Assembly (NCBI GenBank): GCA_035541415.1
Contig: DATKNI010000024.1
Coordinates: forward strand, 1 to 41,916
Direction: 5' to 3'
Source: JAKAGE01 sp035541415
GTDB taxonomy: Bacteria > Patescibacteriota > Minisyncoccia > UBA6257 > 2-01-FULL-56-20
DNA length: 41,916 bases
In this document: piece after piece, positions 6,916 through 14,799 of the stretch
How positions within the stretch are numbered: the first letter of the stretch is position 1
Layout: each line of letters opens with the position of its first letter
Notes under the pieces: model-generated
The model's database searches: none
Told to the model about the DNA's origin: nothing
The model's input: only the letters and a program-made list of their open reading frames with translations
Position numbers and translations under genes: made by a program

Positions 6916-7656
6916 ATGACCACGAACAAAATAATTGTTGAAATCCGGGCGGGCGCGGGAGGCGACGAAGCCTCGCTTTTTGCCGGCGATCTCGCCCGCA
7001 TGTACCAGCGCTACGCGGCCAAACGAGGCTGGGGATTTTCCATACTTGATGCCAACGAGAACTCCCTCCAGGGATATAAGTCGCTCGTCGCAGAAGTGAA
7101 GGGCGAAGGCGTTTATGAAGCCTTCAAGCACGAGTCGGGAGTGCACCGCGTCCAGCGCATCCCGAAAACCGAAAAATCCGGCCGCGTGCACACGTCGACC
7201 GCTTCCGTTGCCGTCCTCCCCATCGTTGAAGCCAAAGAAGTAAACATTTCGCCCAATGATCTCGAAGTCACCTTCTCCCGCGCCGGCGGCCCTGGCGGAC
7301 AGAACGTGAACAAAGTGGAGACTGCCGTCCGCATCCTCCACAAACCGACCGGCATCGTCGTTGCCTCCCGCGAAGAACGCTCCCAGCACGCAAACCGGGA
7401 AAAAGCGATGGATGTCTTGCGAGCCAAGCTCTATGAAATCGAGCAGCGCCGCGCCACGGGCTCCATCACCGACTTGCGCCGCGAACAAGTGGGCTCCGGC
7501 GACCGTTCCGAAAAAATCCGCACCTATAACTTCCCCGACGACCGCATCACCGACCATCGCATCGGCAAAAAGTGGCACAATATCGAAAAGATCCTCGAGG
7601 GCGACATGGACGGCATTGTAAAAGCGTTCGAAAAACAGGCCGCCGAAGCAAAGTAA
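6916..7656 (+). CDS. prfA: Peptide chain release factor 1, lacking N-terminal domain
   Basis: 246 aa against about 360 for normal RF1. It begins at the PCRF domain (IVEIRAGAGGDEASLFAGDL), then carries the RF1-type tripeptide region RIPKTEKSGRVHTS (P-x-T, for UAA/UAG reading) and the GGQ peptidyl-hydrolysis motif (AGGPGGQNVN), and ends with the conserved YNFPDDRITDHR block. The first domain of about 100 residues is absent: a TGA lies in frame two codons upstream and a receiver gene occupies the region. All residues needed for stop recognition and hydrolysis are visible, so I expect a working factor. No Shine-Dalgarno; the start follows the -10 closely. Confidence 0.92.
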   Translation: MTTNKIIVEIRAGAGGDEASLFAGDLARMYQRYAAKRGWGFSILDANENSLQGYKSLVAEVKGEGVYEAFKHESGVHRVQRIPKTEKSGRVHTSTASVAVLPIVEAKEVNISPNDLEVTFSRAGGPGGQNVNKVETAVRILHKPTGIVVASREERSQHANREKAMDVLRAKLYEIEQRRATGSITDLRREQVGSGDRSEKIRTYNFPDDRITDHRIGKKWHNIEKILEGDMDGIVKAFEKQAAEAK

Positions 7657-7664
7657 TTCGCGAT

Positions 7665-7698
7665 AAAAAATGGCCATCCACGTGCAGTGTGAATGGCC
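7665..7698 (-). terminator. Possible terminator of the aspS-ndk-NUDIX unit
   Basis: Inverted repeat GGCCAT (7672-7677) / ATGGCC (7693-7698) with partly paired interior; on the minus strand a six-T run follows. Convergent genes meet here. The rest of 7699-7746 shows nothing. Confidence 0.5.
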
Positions 7699-7746
7699 GG
7701 AGTTGGTGGAGTATGGAGTGTTAACCTATCAATTAGTACGCTTTGC

Positions 7747-8217
7747 TCAGCTTTTTATTTCATACGAGAGAATGCGTGCTCCCCTTTCGTCAAAATGGAA
7801 CGATCCCGAGATTTTCTCGCCCGCAAGTGCCCGCGGAAGCCAATAGGGATCATCGGCCCACATGCGTTCAAAGGGCAAGTTATCAATCGCAAACCACCGC
7901 GGGATCATTTCCTCGGTCTCGACCGGGTCGCCCTTCCAAGCCCGCACGATAAAGACATGGACTGCCTGATCCCAGTCGGGGCTGCCCTCAAAAAAGAATT
8001 CGAGCACGCCAACGGGGATGAGATCGCCTTCGGAAACCGCAACTCCAATTTCTTCTTGTATCTCCCGCACGGCAGCGGCTTCCACGGTTTCCCCGGATTC
8101 CACCTTGCCGCCGACGCCATTGCATTTCCCGACGCCGAACCCTCGCGGACCCCTCTTTTTTTCGGCCAGCAAAACACGCCCTTCGTCTACCAAATAACAA
8201 AGGGTCGTCGTTTTCAT
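7747..8217 (-). CDS. NUDIX hydrolase (8-oxo-dGTPase / MutT type)
   Basis: 156-aa protein with a perfect NUDIX box at residues 37-59 (GKVESGET then VREIQEEIGV, matching G-x5-E-x7-RE-x2-EE-x-G). The family cleaves nucleoside diphosphates linked to another moiety; the overall look (KTTLCYLV start, FGVGKCNGVGG before the box) is closest to the MTH1/MutT nucleotide-sanitising branch, but the substrate is inferred. The ATG at 8217 is preferred over an upstream start at 8271 that would overlap ndk. It follows ndk by 10 bp, fitting a nucleotide-pool role. Confidence 0.88.
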   Translation of the reverse strand: MKTTTLCYLVDEGRVLLAEKKRGPRGFGVGKCNGVGGKVESGETVEAAAVREIQEEIGVAVSEGDLIPVGVLEFFFEGSPDWDQAVHVFIVRAWKGDPVETEEMIPRWFAIDNLPFERMWADDPYWLPRALAGEKISGSFHFDERGARILSYEIKS

Positions 8218-8227
8218 GATGATGAGA

Positions 8228-8839
8228 CTATAGAATGCCTTCGATCTCCTTGTCGTAGAGTATGGCCTCATTCAAGAGCCGGTACGCGAGCAACTCGTCT
8301 TTTTTGAACCAGTGCTTCACTTCCTGTTCGGCTTCGTGAACGGAGCCGGAGGCGTGCACCAAGTTGCGGACGGCGCGGCCGTCAACGTCGGCAACCACAT
8401 ACGAATCAATGGTGTAGTCGCCGCGGATCGTTCCCATCTCGGATGTGCGGGGTTCGGTGCCGCCGGTGATTTTGCGCACGATGCTCACCGCATGCATGCC
8501 TTCCCAAACCATCGCAATAACCGGCCCCTTGGAAAGATACCGCTTGAGATTCGCCAAAATGACCGCCGTAATTTTGAGCGGATCTTCGGACGGCGGCTCC
8601 TTGCCCTGCTTCTTATATGATTCGATAGTTTTGAGGCCCGTCTTCACGCGCCATTCCGGATCCAGCGTGTAGTGCTCTTCAATAAACTCCGGCGTCGGGA
8701 CCAGCATTTTGATGCCGATGAGTTTGAGGCCGCTCTGCTCATAGCGCTTGATGATCTCGCCTACCAAGCCGCGTTGGAGCCCGTCGGGCTTTACGACGAC
8801 GAGGGTTTTTTCATGTCGCGGATGATGTTTGTCTGTCAT
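8228..8839 (-). CDS. ndk: Nucleoside diphosphate kinase, enlarged
   Basis: 203 aa against about 140-150 in most bacteria. It transfers the gamma phosphate between NTPs and NDPs through a phospho-histidine. Visible: KTLVVVKPDGLQRG start, GPVIAMVWEG, RGDYT, and the active-site block NLVHASGSVHEAEQEV with the catalytic His. Relative to typical Ndk there is an insertion of about 40 residues after the first helices (about 60-95, containing SYKKQGKEPPSEDP), a short insertion before the active-site His and a longer C-terminal tail. It lies 21 bp after aspS, in an operon with it and the NUDIX gene. Confidence 0.95.
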   Translation of the reverse strand: MTDKHHPRHEKTLVVVKPDGLQRGLVGEIIKRYEQSGLKLIGIKMLVPTPEFIEEHYTLDPEWRVKTGLKTIESYKKQGKEPPSEDPLKITAVILANLKRYLSKGPVIAMVWEGMHAVSIVRKITGGTEPRTSEMGTIRGDYTIDSYVVADVDGRAVRNLVHASGSVHEAEQEVKHWFKKDELLAYRLLNEAILYDKEIEGIL

Positions 8840-8860
8840 GGTTGTGATATTTTGATTTAA

Positions 8861-10249
8861 TTATTTTTTAATCTTTTTTATTTCGATTCCCAGTTCGTCG
8901 AGCTGCTTTTTGTCGACTTCGCTCGGCGCGTCCATCACGGAGGTCTGGCCGTTTGCCGAAACCGGAAATGCGATGACTTCGCGGATGTTCGGTTCATTAG
9001 CAAGGAGCATAACCAACCGATCAAGTCCCGGCGCCATACCCGCATGAGGCGGCGCTCCATATTCATACGCCCGTATCAAATGGCCGAAGCGAGATTCGGT
9101 TTGCTCTTTGCTCAATCCCATAATTTCAAAAACTTTTCGCTGGACTTTCGGATCTGAAATGCGGACGCCGCCGGAAGCCAGCTCGTAACCGTTGCAAACA
9201 AGATCGTATTGTTGGGCGCGCAGCGTTTCCAAATCTTCTTCCTTCATAAGCTTATCGACATGCTCGGCTTTTGGCGCTGAAAAAGGATTGTGGGCAAAGG
9301 TAAGCTTTCCGGTTTCCTCCTCTTTCTCAAAGAGCGGGAAATCGACGACCCAAGCAAACGCCATAATGTTCGGGTCCTTCTTCTCTTCCTCATTTCGCAG
9401 GTCAAATTTATCAGCGCCAAATTGTTTCATTGCTTGCTCATGCGTAAAGACGGGGAACGGCTTCTTCCAGACTTTTTTACCGCACGATTCAGCAATCCGA
9501 ATCATAAGGCCTTCAACCATATCGCGAACGTCTTTTTCGGTAGCAAAGGACATTTCAAGATCTATCTGCGTGTGCTCAAACTGCCGGTCGCCTCGCAGAT
9601 CCTCATCTCGCATCGCATGCGCCAGTTGGAAATAACGCTCAATCCCCGCAATCATCAAAAGCTGTTTGTATTGTTGGGGCGCTTGGGGAAGTGCATAAAA
9701 TTTACCGGGGTGGAGTCGCGAAGGAACCAAAAAGTCACGCGCACCTTCCGGCGAGGTCTTGGTAAGCGTGGGGGTCTCTACTTCTAGGAATCCATTTTCG
9801 TTCATATAATCCCGAACGATCCGCGTAACCTTATTCCGCAAAAGAAGATTTTTTTTCATGCGCTCGCGGCGAAGGTCGAGATAGCGATACTTCATGCGAA
9901 CTTCCTCGTCGACTTCGTATCCGTCAGAATCAACAGGAAGAGGCAAAGCTTCCGCAACGCTCAAAATTTCTAAACCTGTCGCGCTCACTTCGTAGTGGCC
10001 GGTCGCCACGTTATCGTTCACCATATTCGGCGGGCGCTTTTGCACGACACCCGTCACCTTCACGACATATTCGAGACGCAGCTCGGAAGCATTTTTGATT
10101 TGCGGCCCGAAAACAATCTGCGCGAAACCACTCCGGTCGCGGAGGTCGATAAACACGAGTTTGCCATGGTCGCGGCGGGCATGAACCCAGCCGAATAGTT
10201 CGACTGTTTTGCCTTCGCTTGTGATGATGTCTGCAATAGGGGTTCGCAT
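8861..10249 (-). CDS. aspS: Aspartate-tRNA ligase, compact form without GAD domain
   Basis: 462-aa class II synthetase. An N-terminal OB-fold anticodon domain (VELFGWVHARRDHGKLVFIDLRD) is followed by the bacterial-type catalytic core: QAPQQYKQLLM, motif 2 (FQLAHAMRDEDLRGDRQFEH) and motif 3 (GMAPGLDRLVML). Bacterial AspRS is normally about 590 residues with a GAD domain of about 130 residues between motifs 2 and 3. Here the chain goes directly from FGADKFDLRN to the NIMAFAWVVDFPLFE strand, so that domain is missing. It may charge tRNA-Asp only or also tRNA-Asn; the sequence does not decide. First gene of aspS-ndk-NUDIX. The promoter may be an AT-rich stretch at 10278-10290 shared with mgtC. 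Confidence 0.95.
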   Translation of the reverse strand: MRTPIADIITSEGKTVELFGWVHARRDHGKLVFIDLRDRSGFAQIVFGPQIKNASELRLEYVVKVTGVVQKRPPNMVNDNVATGHYEVSATGLEILSVAEALPLPVDSDGYEVDEEVRMKYRYLDLRRERMKKNLLLRNKVTRIVRDYMNENGFLEVETPTLTKTSPEGARDFLVPSRLHPGKFYALPQAPQQYKQLLMIAGIERYFQLAHAMRDEDLRGDRQFEHTQIDLEMSFATEKDVRDMVEGLMIRIAESCGKKVWKKPFPVFTHEQAMKQFGADKFDLRNEEEKKDPNIMAFAWVVDFPLFEKEEETGKLTFAHNPFSAPKAEHVDKLMKEEDLETLRAQQYDLVCNGYELASGGVRISDPKVQRKVFEIMGLSKEQTESRFGHLIRAYEYGAPPHAGMAPGLDRLVMLLANEPNIREVIAFPVSANGQTSVMDAPSEVDKKQLDELGIEIKKIKK

Positions 10250-10274
10250 CAGTGAAATTCGGGGAAATCCGATG

Positions 10275-10283
10275 TGCTAATAT
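10275..10283 (+). promoter_or_regulatory. Extended -10 promoter of the mgtC-like gene
   Basis: TGC-TAATAT; the ATG at 10291 lies eight bases beyond, so the mRNA would be leaderless. No good -35 (AAATTC). TATATT at 10285-10290 on the other strand may serve aspS. Confidence 0.5.
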
Positions 10284-10290
10284 TAATATA

Positions 10291-10785
10291 ATGTTATCGT
10301 TTGAACAAATGCTCGTCCGCTTTGCCGTCGCGCTCGTCCTGGGGGCAATCCTCGGCCTTGAGCGCGAGCTCGTTGGCAAAGAAGCCGGCATCCGGACGGA
10401 AATGCTCGTTTCGGGCGGCGCCGCCATCTTCACCATGGTTGGGCTTCTGCTTCCCTACCTCGTCGCAACGGAGATGAACATCACGCCGGACGCCGCCGGC
10501 ATCAACGGCGCATTCGGCCTCATCGCGAACGTCGTCGTCGGCATCGGTTTTTTGGGAGCCGGCCTTATTATTCACACCGCAGATCACGCTCGGGGACTCA
10601 CGACGGCGGCGCTCGTTTGGACCACGGCGGGAGTCGGCATCCTTGCCGGGCTCGGCCTTTTCCGGTTTGCATTCGTGACGTCGCTTTCGATAGCCCTGCT
10701 CTTATATCTCCTCCGGGCATTGAACATTTCAGAACGGGTTGAACGGGCTGAATCGCCTTCCATGCCGCCGAAACGGCGTTCATAA
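10291..10785 (+). CDS. MgtC/SapB family membrane protein
   Basis: 164-aa protein with the MgtC N-terminal domain: four to five TM helices and the conserved sequences LGAILGLERE, AGIRTEMLVSGGAAIF, GIGFLGAGLI and RGLTTAALVWTTAGVG. MgtC proteins are tied to growth at low magnesium and modulate ATP synthase or the membrane in well-studied pathogens; here only membership is certain. It lacks the C-terminal cytoplasmic domain of longer homologues. The start at 10291 fits the promoter. It converges on an MgtA-type magnesium ATPase, supporting a magnesium-homeostasis pair. Confidence 0.9.
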   Translation: MLSFEQMLVRFAVALVLGAILGLERELVGKEAGIRTEMLVSGGAAIFTMVGLLLPYLVATEMNITPDAAGINGAFGLIANVVVGIGFLGAGLIIHTADHARGLTTAALVWTTAGVGILAGLGLFRFAFVTSLSIALLLYLLRALNISERVERAESPSMPPKRRS

Positions 10786-10800
10786 TCCCGCGCGGATCAT

Positions 10801-10822
10801 AACCGCCACAGTGCGGTTTTTT
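10801..10822 (+). terminator. Terminator of the mgtC-like gene
   Basis: AACCGC (10801-10806) pairs with GCGGTT (10813-10818), followed by TTTT. Confidence 0.7.
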
Positions 10823-10844
10823 GTTTCGATCTTATCGCTCGATC

Positions 10845-13346
10845 CTACCGCTCGATCAAGCGCCCGTACCGCGCGTAAAAATACTTCTTTGCGATTTCAA
10901 CCACAAAAAGATAGGCAAAAACGATGATCGCGATGAGGATGAGCGGATATGCGCCAAACCGCACAAAGTTGACCGCGTGTCCCAGGAAGGTATAGGGAAT
11001 GATCCATGCGAGCGCCACGGCGCCGATGGTTGCCGCCGCAAGCGCTTTACTCGGTCCCCCGTTCTGCCAGAAATTCGCGCGGCTCCGGATCACGTTTACC
11101 ACAAGCGTTTGCGTGGCGATCGATTCCAAAAACCATCCGGTTTGGAATGCGTTGCCCGTGTAGTGAAAGACGAGGAGCAGGGTGGCAAATGTTATGAAAT
11201 CAAAACACGAACTGATCGGCCCGAAAATCACCATAAAAATCTTCATGAATCCGGTGTCGAATTTTTTTGGCCGCTCCAAGAAATCGGCGTCCACGGCGTC
11301 AAACGGAATCGCGAGTTGGGACGAATCGTAGATAAAATTGTTGAGCAGGATCTGCGGCGCCGTCATCGGCAAAAATGGCAGGAAGATGGACGCGATCGGC
11401 ATGCTGAACATATTGCCGAAGTTGGAACTCAGCGCCATCATCAAATATTTAAACGTGTTTGCAAACGTTTTGCGGCCTTCAACAATGCCGTCGATGATTT
11501 CGCCGAGGCCCTTGCGGAGCAAGATGATATCCGCAGTTTCTTTTGCGATATCGACGGCATTATTCACGGAAATACCCACGTCAGCCTCTTTAATAGAGAG
11601 AACGTCGTTCACGCCGTCGCCCATATAGGCAACTACGTGGCCGTTTTCCCGCAAGGCTCGGATAATGGCTTCTTTCTGCTCCGGATTCACGCGCGTAAAC
11701 ACGTTTGACGCCTCAACATGGCGGCGCAGCTGGTGCTCGGTGAGGCCCGCAAGATCATCGCCCGTGAGCGGATTGTGGATCGTAAAGCCGATTTCTTCGG
11801 CGATCTTTTTTGTGACGAGAAAATTATCGCCGGTGATGATTTTGATGCCGACGTTATAGACCGCCATTTTTTTCAGCGTATTCTTCACGCTGTGCTTTGG
11901 CGGATCGAGGAACGCCAGAAATCCCACGAACGTGAGTTCCTTCTCGTCTTCTTTCCCATAAGGCGTCTTTTTGAACGCAACGTCCTTCGTCCCCACCGCG
12001 AGAACGCGGAAGCCGTTCGTGGAAAGGTGATCGTAGGTTTTCGCGATCATCGTCTTGGCCGCCTCCGGGAGCTTTTTAGAAAGTTTTAATATTTCCTCAG
12101 GAGCGCCTTTCGCAATGAGCACCGTCCCCTTCTTTTCGCTCGTTACAATGATTGATTCGATCCGCCGCTCGGCGTCAAAGGGAACCTCGTCCACTTTTTC
12201 CCAATCTTTCACGTCGTGTTTCTTATATTCTTCGATCGCCCTGTCGAGCACGCCGCGAACCCCGGTCTGATGCTGGGCGCTTATATAGGCCCAGTAATGG
12301 GTATTTTCGCTTGCGTTGCCCACCTCGTCGAGCGACTGCATGAGAACGATGCGGTCTTCGGTGAGCGTGCCGGTTTTATCCGTGCACAGCACGTCAACGC
12401 TGCCAAAGTTGTGAATCGCCGCTAATTTCTTCACGATCACGCCATGCTCCGACATGTTGATGGCTCCCTTCGCCAAATTGCTCGTCACGATAAGGGGCAG
12501 GAGTTCCGGCGTAAGCCCTACGGCAATCGCGATCGCGAACAAAAAGACGTCGAGTGTGGCGTGGCCGAGAACAAAAATATTGATGAGGATGACGGCAAGC
12601 ACGAGAAGCAGCGTAGTCCGGAAAATGAACGTGCTGAATTCTTTCAAATTCTTTTCGAATTCCGTAGGCGCATCGGGACGTTTCAGTTTTCCGGCAATAT
12701 TTCCCACGCTTGTCGCCGTGCCGGTCGCGACAGCAATCGCCGTCCCCTTGCCCGAAACAACGCTAGTCCCAAGGCGCAAAATCTTTTCATCCGGTTTCTC
12801 GGGTGTTTTTTCTACGGGCAGCGATTCACCGGTAAGTACGCTCTCGTTCAAGAAAAGATCGCGAGCTTCAAGAAGTATGCTGTCCGCGGGAACAAGGTCG
12901 CCCGCCTCAAGCGAGATCACGTCGCCCGGCACCACGTCGCGCATGTTGCGTTCTTTGAGCTCGCCGCCGCGGATCACGCCAGCCGTGATCGTCACTTGCT
13001 CCTGCAAAGCTTCGGCGGCTTTTGCGGATTTATAGGTATTTGCAAAATCAATGAAAGCGCTGCCAAAAACAATGGCAAGGATCACGCTCGCTTCGATGCG
13101 GGATCCGAGCGCGAACGAAACGACCGCGGCCGCAACGAGAAGCAAGAGGAGTGAATTATTAAATTTTGAGAAAAAAATGGCGATCGGCCGGAGCTTTTTC
13201 TTGTCGGCAAACTCATTGGGGCCGTATTGCTTGAGCCGCCTGGACGCTTCCTGGGGCGTGAGTCCGCGCTCGGACGTCCCAAGTTTCTTAAAAAGTTCTG
13301 AAGCGGAGAGTCCTGATAAGGTTTTCAAATCGAGCGTTTCAGCCAT
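10845..13346 (-). CDS. mgtA: P-type ATPase, MgtA-like magnesium transporter
   Basis: 833-aa P-type ATPase. In order: N-terminal cation ATPase domain (GLTPQEASRRLKQYGPNEF), TM1-2, actuator domain with LTGES, TM3-4 with GLTPELLPLIV (about 275), phosphorylation site DKTGTLT (about 320), nucleotide domain with KGAPEE, GDGVND hinge and six C-terminal TM helices. The GLTPELLP sequence and the NFIYDSSQLAIPFDAVD region are typical of magnesium-importing (P3B) enzymes. Length is slightly below MgtA (about 900). It uses ATP to move Mg2+ inward. The start lies nine bases from an extended -10. Convergent with the mgtC-like gene, 59 bp apart. Confidence 0.93.
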   Translation of the reverse strand: MAETLDLKTLSGLSASELFKKLGTSERGLTPQEASRRLKQYGPNEFADKKKLRPIAIFFSKFNNSLLLLLVAAAVVSFALGSRIEASVILAIVFGSAFIDFANTYKSAKAAEALQEQVTITAGVIRGGELKERNMRDVVPGDVISLEAGDLVPADSILLEARDLFLNESVLTGESLPVEKTPEKPDEKILRLGTSVVSGKGTAIAVATGTATSVGNIAGKLKRPDAPTEFEKNLKEFSTFIFRTTLLLVLAVILINIFVLGHATLDVFLFAIAIAVGLTPELLPLIVTSNLAKGAINMSEHGVIVKKLAAIHNFGSVDVLCTDKTGTLTEDRIVLMQSLDEVGNASENTHYWAYISAQHQTGVRGVLDRAIEEYKKHDVKDWEKVDEVPFDAERRIESIIVTSEKKGTVLIAKGAPEEILKLSKKLPEAAKTMIAKTYDHLSTNGFRVLAVGTKDVAFKKTPYGKEDEKELTFVGFLAFLDPPKHSVKNTLKKMAVYNVGIKIITGDNFLVTKKIAEEIGFTIHNPLTGDDLAGLTEHQLRRHVEASNVFTRVNPEQKEAIIRALRENGHVVAYMGDGVNDVLSIKEADVGISVNNAVDIAKETADIILLRKGLGEIIDGIVEGRKTFANTFKYLMMALSSNFGNMFSMPIASIFLPFLPMTAPQILLNNFIYDSSQLAIPFDAVDADFLERPKKFDTGFMKIFMVIFGPISSCFDFITFATLLLVFHYTGNAFQTGWFLESIATQTLVVNVIRSRANFWQNGGPSKALAAATIGAVALAWIIPYTFLGHAVNFVRFGAYPLILIAIIVFAYLFVVEIAKKYFYARYGRLIER

Positions 13347-13354
13347 ATACCTTT

Positions 13355-13363
13355 AGTTTAGCA
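13355..13363 (-). promoter_or_regulatory. Extended -10 promoter of mgtA
   Basis: On the minus strand TGC-TAAACT, nine bases before the ATG at 13346. It lies just downstream of the rnpB terminator. Confidence 0.5.
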
Positions 13364-13366
13364 AAC

Positions 13367-13391
13367 CAAAAACCCCGCTTTTAGACGGGGT
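13367..13391 (-). terminator. Terminator of rnpB
   Basis: Stem ACCCCG / CGGGGT (13372-13377 / 13386-13391), then five T on the minus strand. Confidence 0.75.
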
Positions 13392-13401
13392 CTCTGGGGT
13401 T

Positions 13402-13775
13402 GGCAATCCATAAGCCGGATTCTGTCGACCGGAATCGCTTTCGCGAAACCGATGGACGATCATTTATCTGGGTCCTTGATCGCTCGCGGACTCAAGCGGC
13501 ACTCCCAGCCGTAAAAATTTTACGGCTGGACGCGGCCTTGCACCCGGTAAGAATTTTGCCGTTTCACCTCCGCGTTGTGGTCCCTAGTGCGGAGTTGAGC
13601 CTAAAAATTGGGATGAGGCTCCCCGCTTCCTTTCGAAAGCAGGCGTCACTGATCGCATCTCTTGCCTTGCGGCAGCGAGCGGTTAGCTCGTACCTGTTTA
13701 TCACGGCTTGCACCGTGAGAGTGTCCGGACTTTCCTCCCCTCGCCCGAAAGCGAAGAGCGATCGTCTGGATTGCC
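13402..13775 (-). ncRNA. rnpB: RNase P RNA, bacterial type A
   Basis: About 374 nt. Read on the minus strand, the 5' end GGCAATCC pairs with GGATTGCC at the 3' end (helix P1). The universal cores are present: GGGAGGAAAGTCCGGAC near the 5' end, the GTGCAAG and CCGTGATAAACAGG region, and ACAGAATCCGGCTTA near the 3' end. A 9-bp hairpin (about 13509-13530, GCCGTAAAA / TTTTACGGC) forms a peripheral arm. The RNA is the catalytic part of the enzyme that trims tRNA 5' ends. Ends are estimated from P1 and agree with the -10 box at 13780-13785 and the terminator at 13367. Long frames across this segment are not genes. Confidence 0.95.
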
Positions 13776-13779
13776 GTAA

Positions 13780-13785
13780 ATTATC
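13780..13785 (-). promoter_or_regulatory. -10 box of rnpB
   Basis: GATAAT on the minus strand, ending five bases before the estimated RNA 5' end. No convincing -35. Confidence 0.45.
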
Positions 13786-13882
13786 ATACCATAATGTAAT
13801 GAAAAAAGAAAGGGGCCGGCACCGCGGCGCGGATCGCACGCAGCCAATCATGAAAAAATTATGAAGCTGTGGAAAAAATCCA

Positions 13883-13910
13883 TTGACGTGCGGCGCCCAT
13901 GCCGTAAGAT
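13883..13910 (+). promoter_or_regulatory. Promoter of the 53-aa ORF
   Basis: TTGACG (13883-13888), 16 bp, TAAGAT (13905-13910); about 40 nt of leader before the ATG at 13957. Between rnpB and this promoter nothing else is seen. Confidence 0.45.
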
Positions 13911-13956
13911 GAAAAATAGTTCTTGCAAACACCACGTGCCAAAGGAGACATACGAG

Positions 13957-14118
13957 ATGGCGTCGAGTCGTCCCTACCGATACATTCCACCCGAACCCAA
14001 AGACGATGAAGAAACGCATCGTCGAATCCGCCAGAGAGAAGTAACCCGCATGACGATGGATGAGACCCCGTCGGATCCGTCCCAACGCCCCACCCCCAAA
14101 ACGACCCCGAAGCCATAG
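13957..14118 (+). CDS. Small Pro-rich hypothetical protein
   Basis: 53 aa, beginning MASSRPYRYIPPEPKDDEETH and ending in a Pro/Thr-rich tail (RPTPKTTPKP). No hydrophobic segment; mixed charge; probably unstructured. Reality is supported by AAAGGAG (13941-13947) ten bases upstream, a plausible promoter and a strong terminator just after. The same frame is open up to 13861, but that start has no ribosome binding site and precedes the promoter. Function unknown. Confidence 0.6.
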   Translation: MASSRPYRYIPPEPKDDEETHRRIRQREVTRMTMDETPSDPSQRPTPKTTPKP

Positions 14119-14135
14119 CGCTTCTCCTTGCATCA

Positions 14136-14163
14136 AAAAAGCCGGCCTGCCCGCCGGCTTTTT
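14136..14163. terminator. Bidirectional terminator
   Basis: 11-bp stem 14136-14146 / 14153-14163, loop CTGCCC, A-tract and T-tract inside the arms. It serves the small ORF and the convergent rnhA unit. Confidence 0.85.
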
Positions 14164-14177
14164 CCTTTGTCCAAACC

Positions 14178-14795
14178 CTAATTATGGAATCCGAGATCGG
14201 CAGGATTGAAATCTCCCGAAATGCGTTCGATCGTCCCTCCGCTTTCCTCGAACGATTCGCGAAGTTTTGAGACTTCGTCGGCGAGGGCAACGGTTTCCTC
14301 CGGAAGTTCCTTGCGCTTGATCCGCCATCGCGACCAAAATTCGATCACGAGCTTGCTGTCGCCGAAAATCTTTTTAATTTTTTCCGCGCGCGCGATTTCT
14401 AAAGCATATTTCAAAGCAAGCAGTTCCCCGTAATTATTCGTGGCGGAATTGTCGTCCACGAGATGCTTGCCGAACGCGTTCAGCTCGTCCCGTGAAAGGC
14501 CTTTGTGGAGCAGGTTCTTCCCCTTTTCATCCGTCACGCTGATTTCGACGCCTTCACCGCGGCCAGTCCCGGCGTCGAAATAGATGCCCTTGGCGAGCTT
14601 CGGCGCTTTTTTCACTTCATAGACCGCGCCTTTCGTAATCCATGCTTCGGCTTCTCCTCTATTATCGAATGCTTTGTAGCGGGCGCCCGTCACGCCCTTC
14701 ACCATTGATTCGCATTTTTCCCAATCGGACGTCACGCCGGATTTCCCGCCTTCGGGAACAAAATATGCGTAATATTTTTTCTTTTTTAGCGGCAT
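14178..14795 (-). CDS. rnhA: Ribonuclease H with N-terminal viroplasmin domain
   Basis: 205 aa. Residues about 5-52 form a caulimovirus viroplasmin-like domain (KYYAYFVPEGGKSGVTSDWEKC, then GARYKAFDNRGEAEAWI), which binds RNA-DNA hybrids in eukaryotic RNase H1. Residues about 68-205 are the RNase H fold, with D74 (YFDAGTGRG), E124 (NYGELLAL), D146 (FGDSKLV) and a terminal acidic site at D195 or D200. It degrades RNA in hybrids, for example primers and R-loops. The ATG at 14795 is four bases after the stop of the DHH gene; the longer frame would overlap that gene. Confidence 0.9.
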   Translation of the reverse strand: MPLKKKKYYAYFVPEGGKSGVTSDWEKCESMVKGVTGARYKAFDNRGEAEAWITKGAVYEVKKAPKLAKGIYFDAGTGRGEGVEISVTDEKGKNLLHKGLSRDELNAFGKHLVDDNSATNNYGELLALKYALEIARAEKIKKIFGDSKLVIEFWSRWRIKRKELPEETVALADEVSKLRESFEESGGTIERISGDFNPADLGFHN

Positions 14796-14799
14796 ATGG

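Noticed and set aside
6886..7677. N-terminal extension of the receiver frame through the prfA locus
   Set aside because: It is the antisense reading of the release factor; the receiver domain begins at the ATG at 6885, next to its -10 box.
13564..14136. Minus-strand frame of 190 codons across RNase P RNA
   Set aside because: It overlaps the conserved core of rnpB and the terminator-flanked small ORF; no domain and no ribosome binding site.
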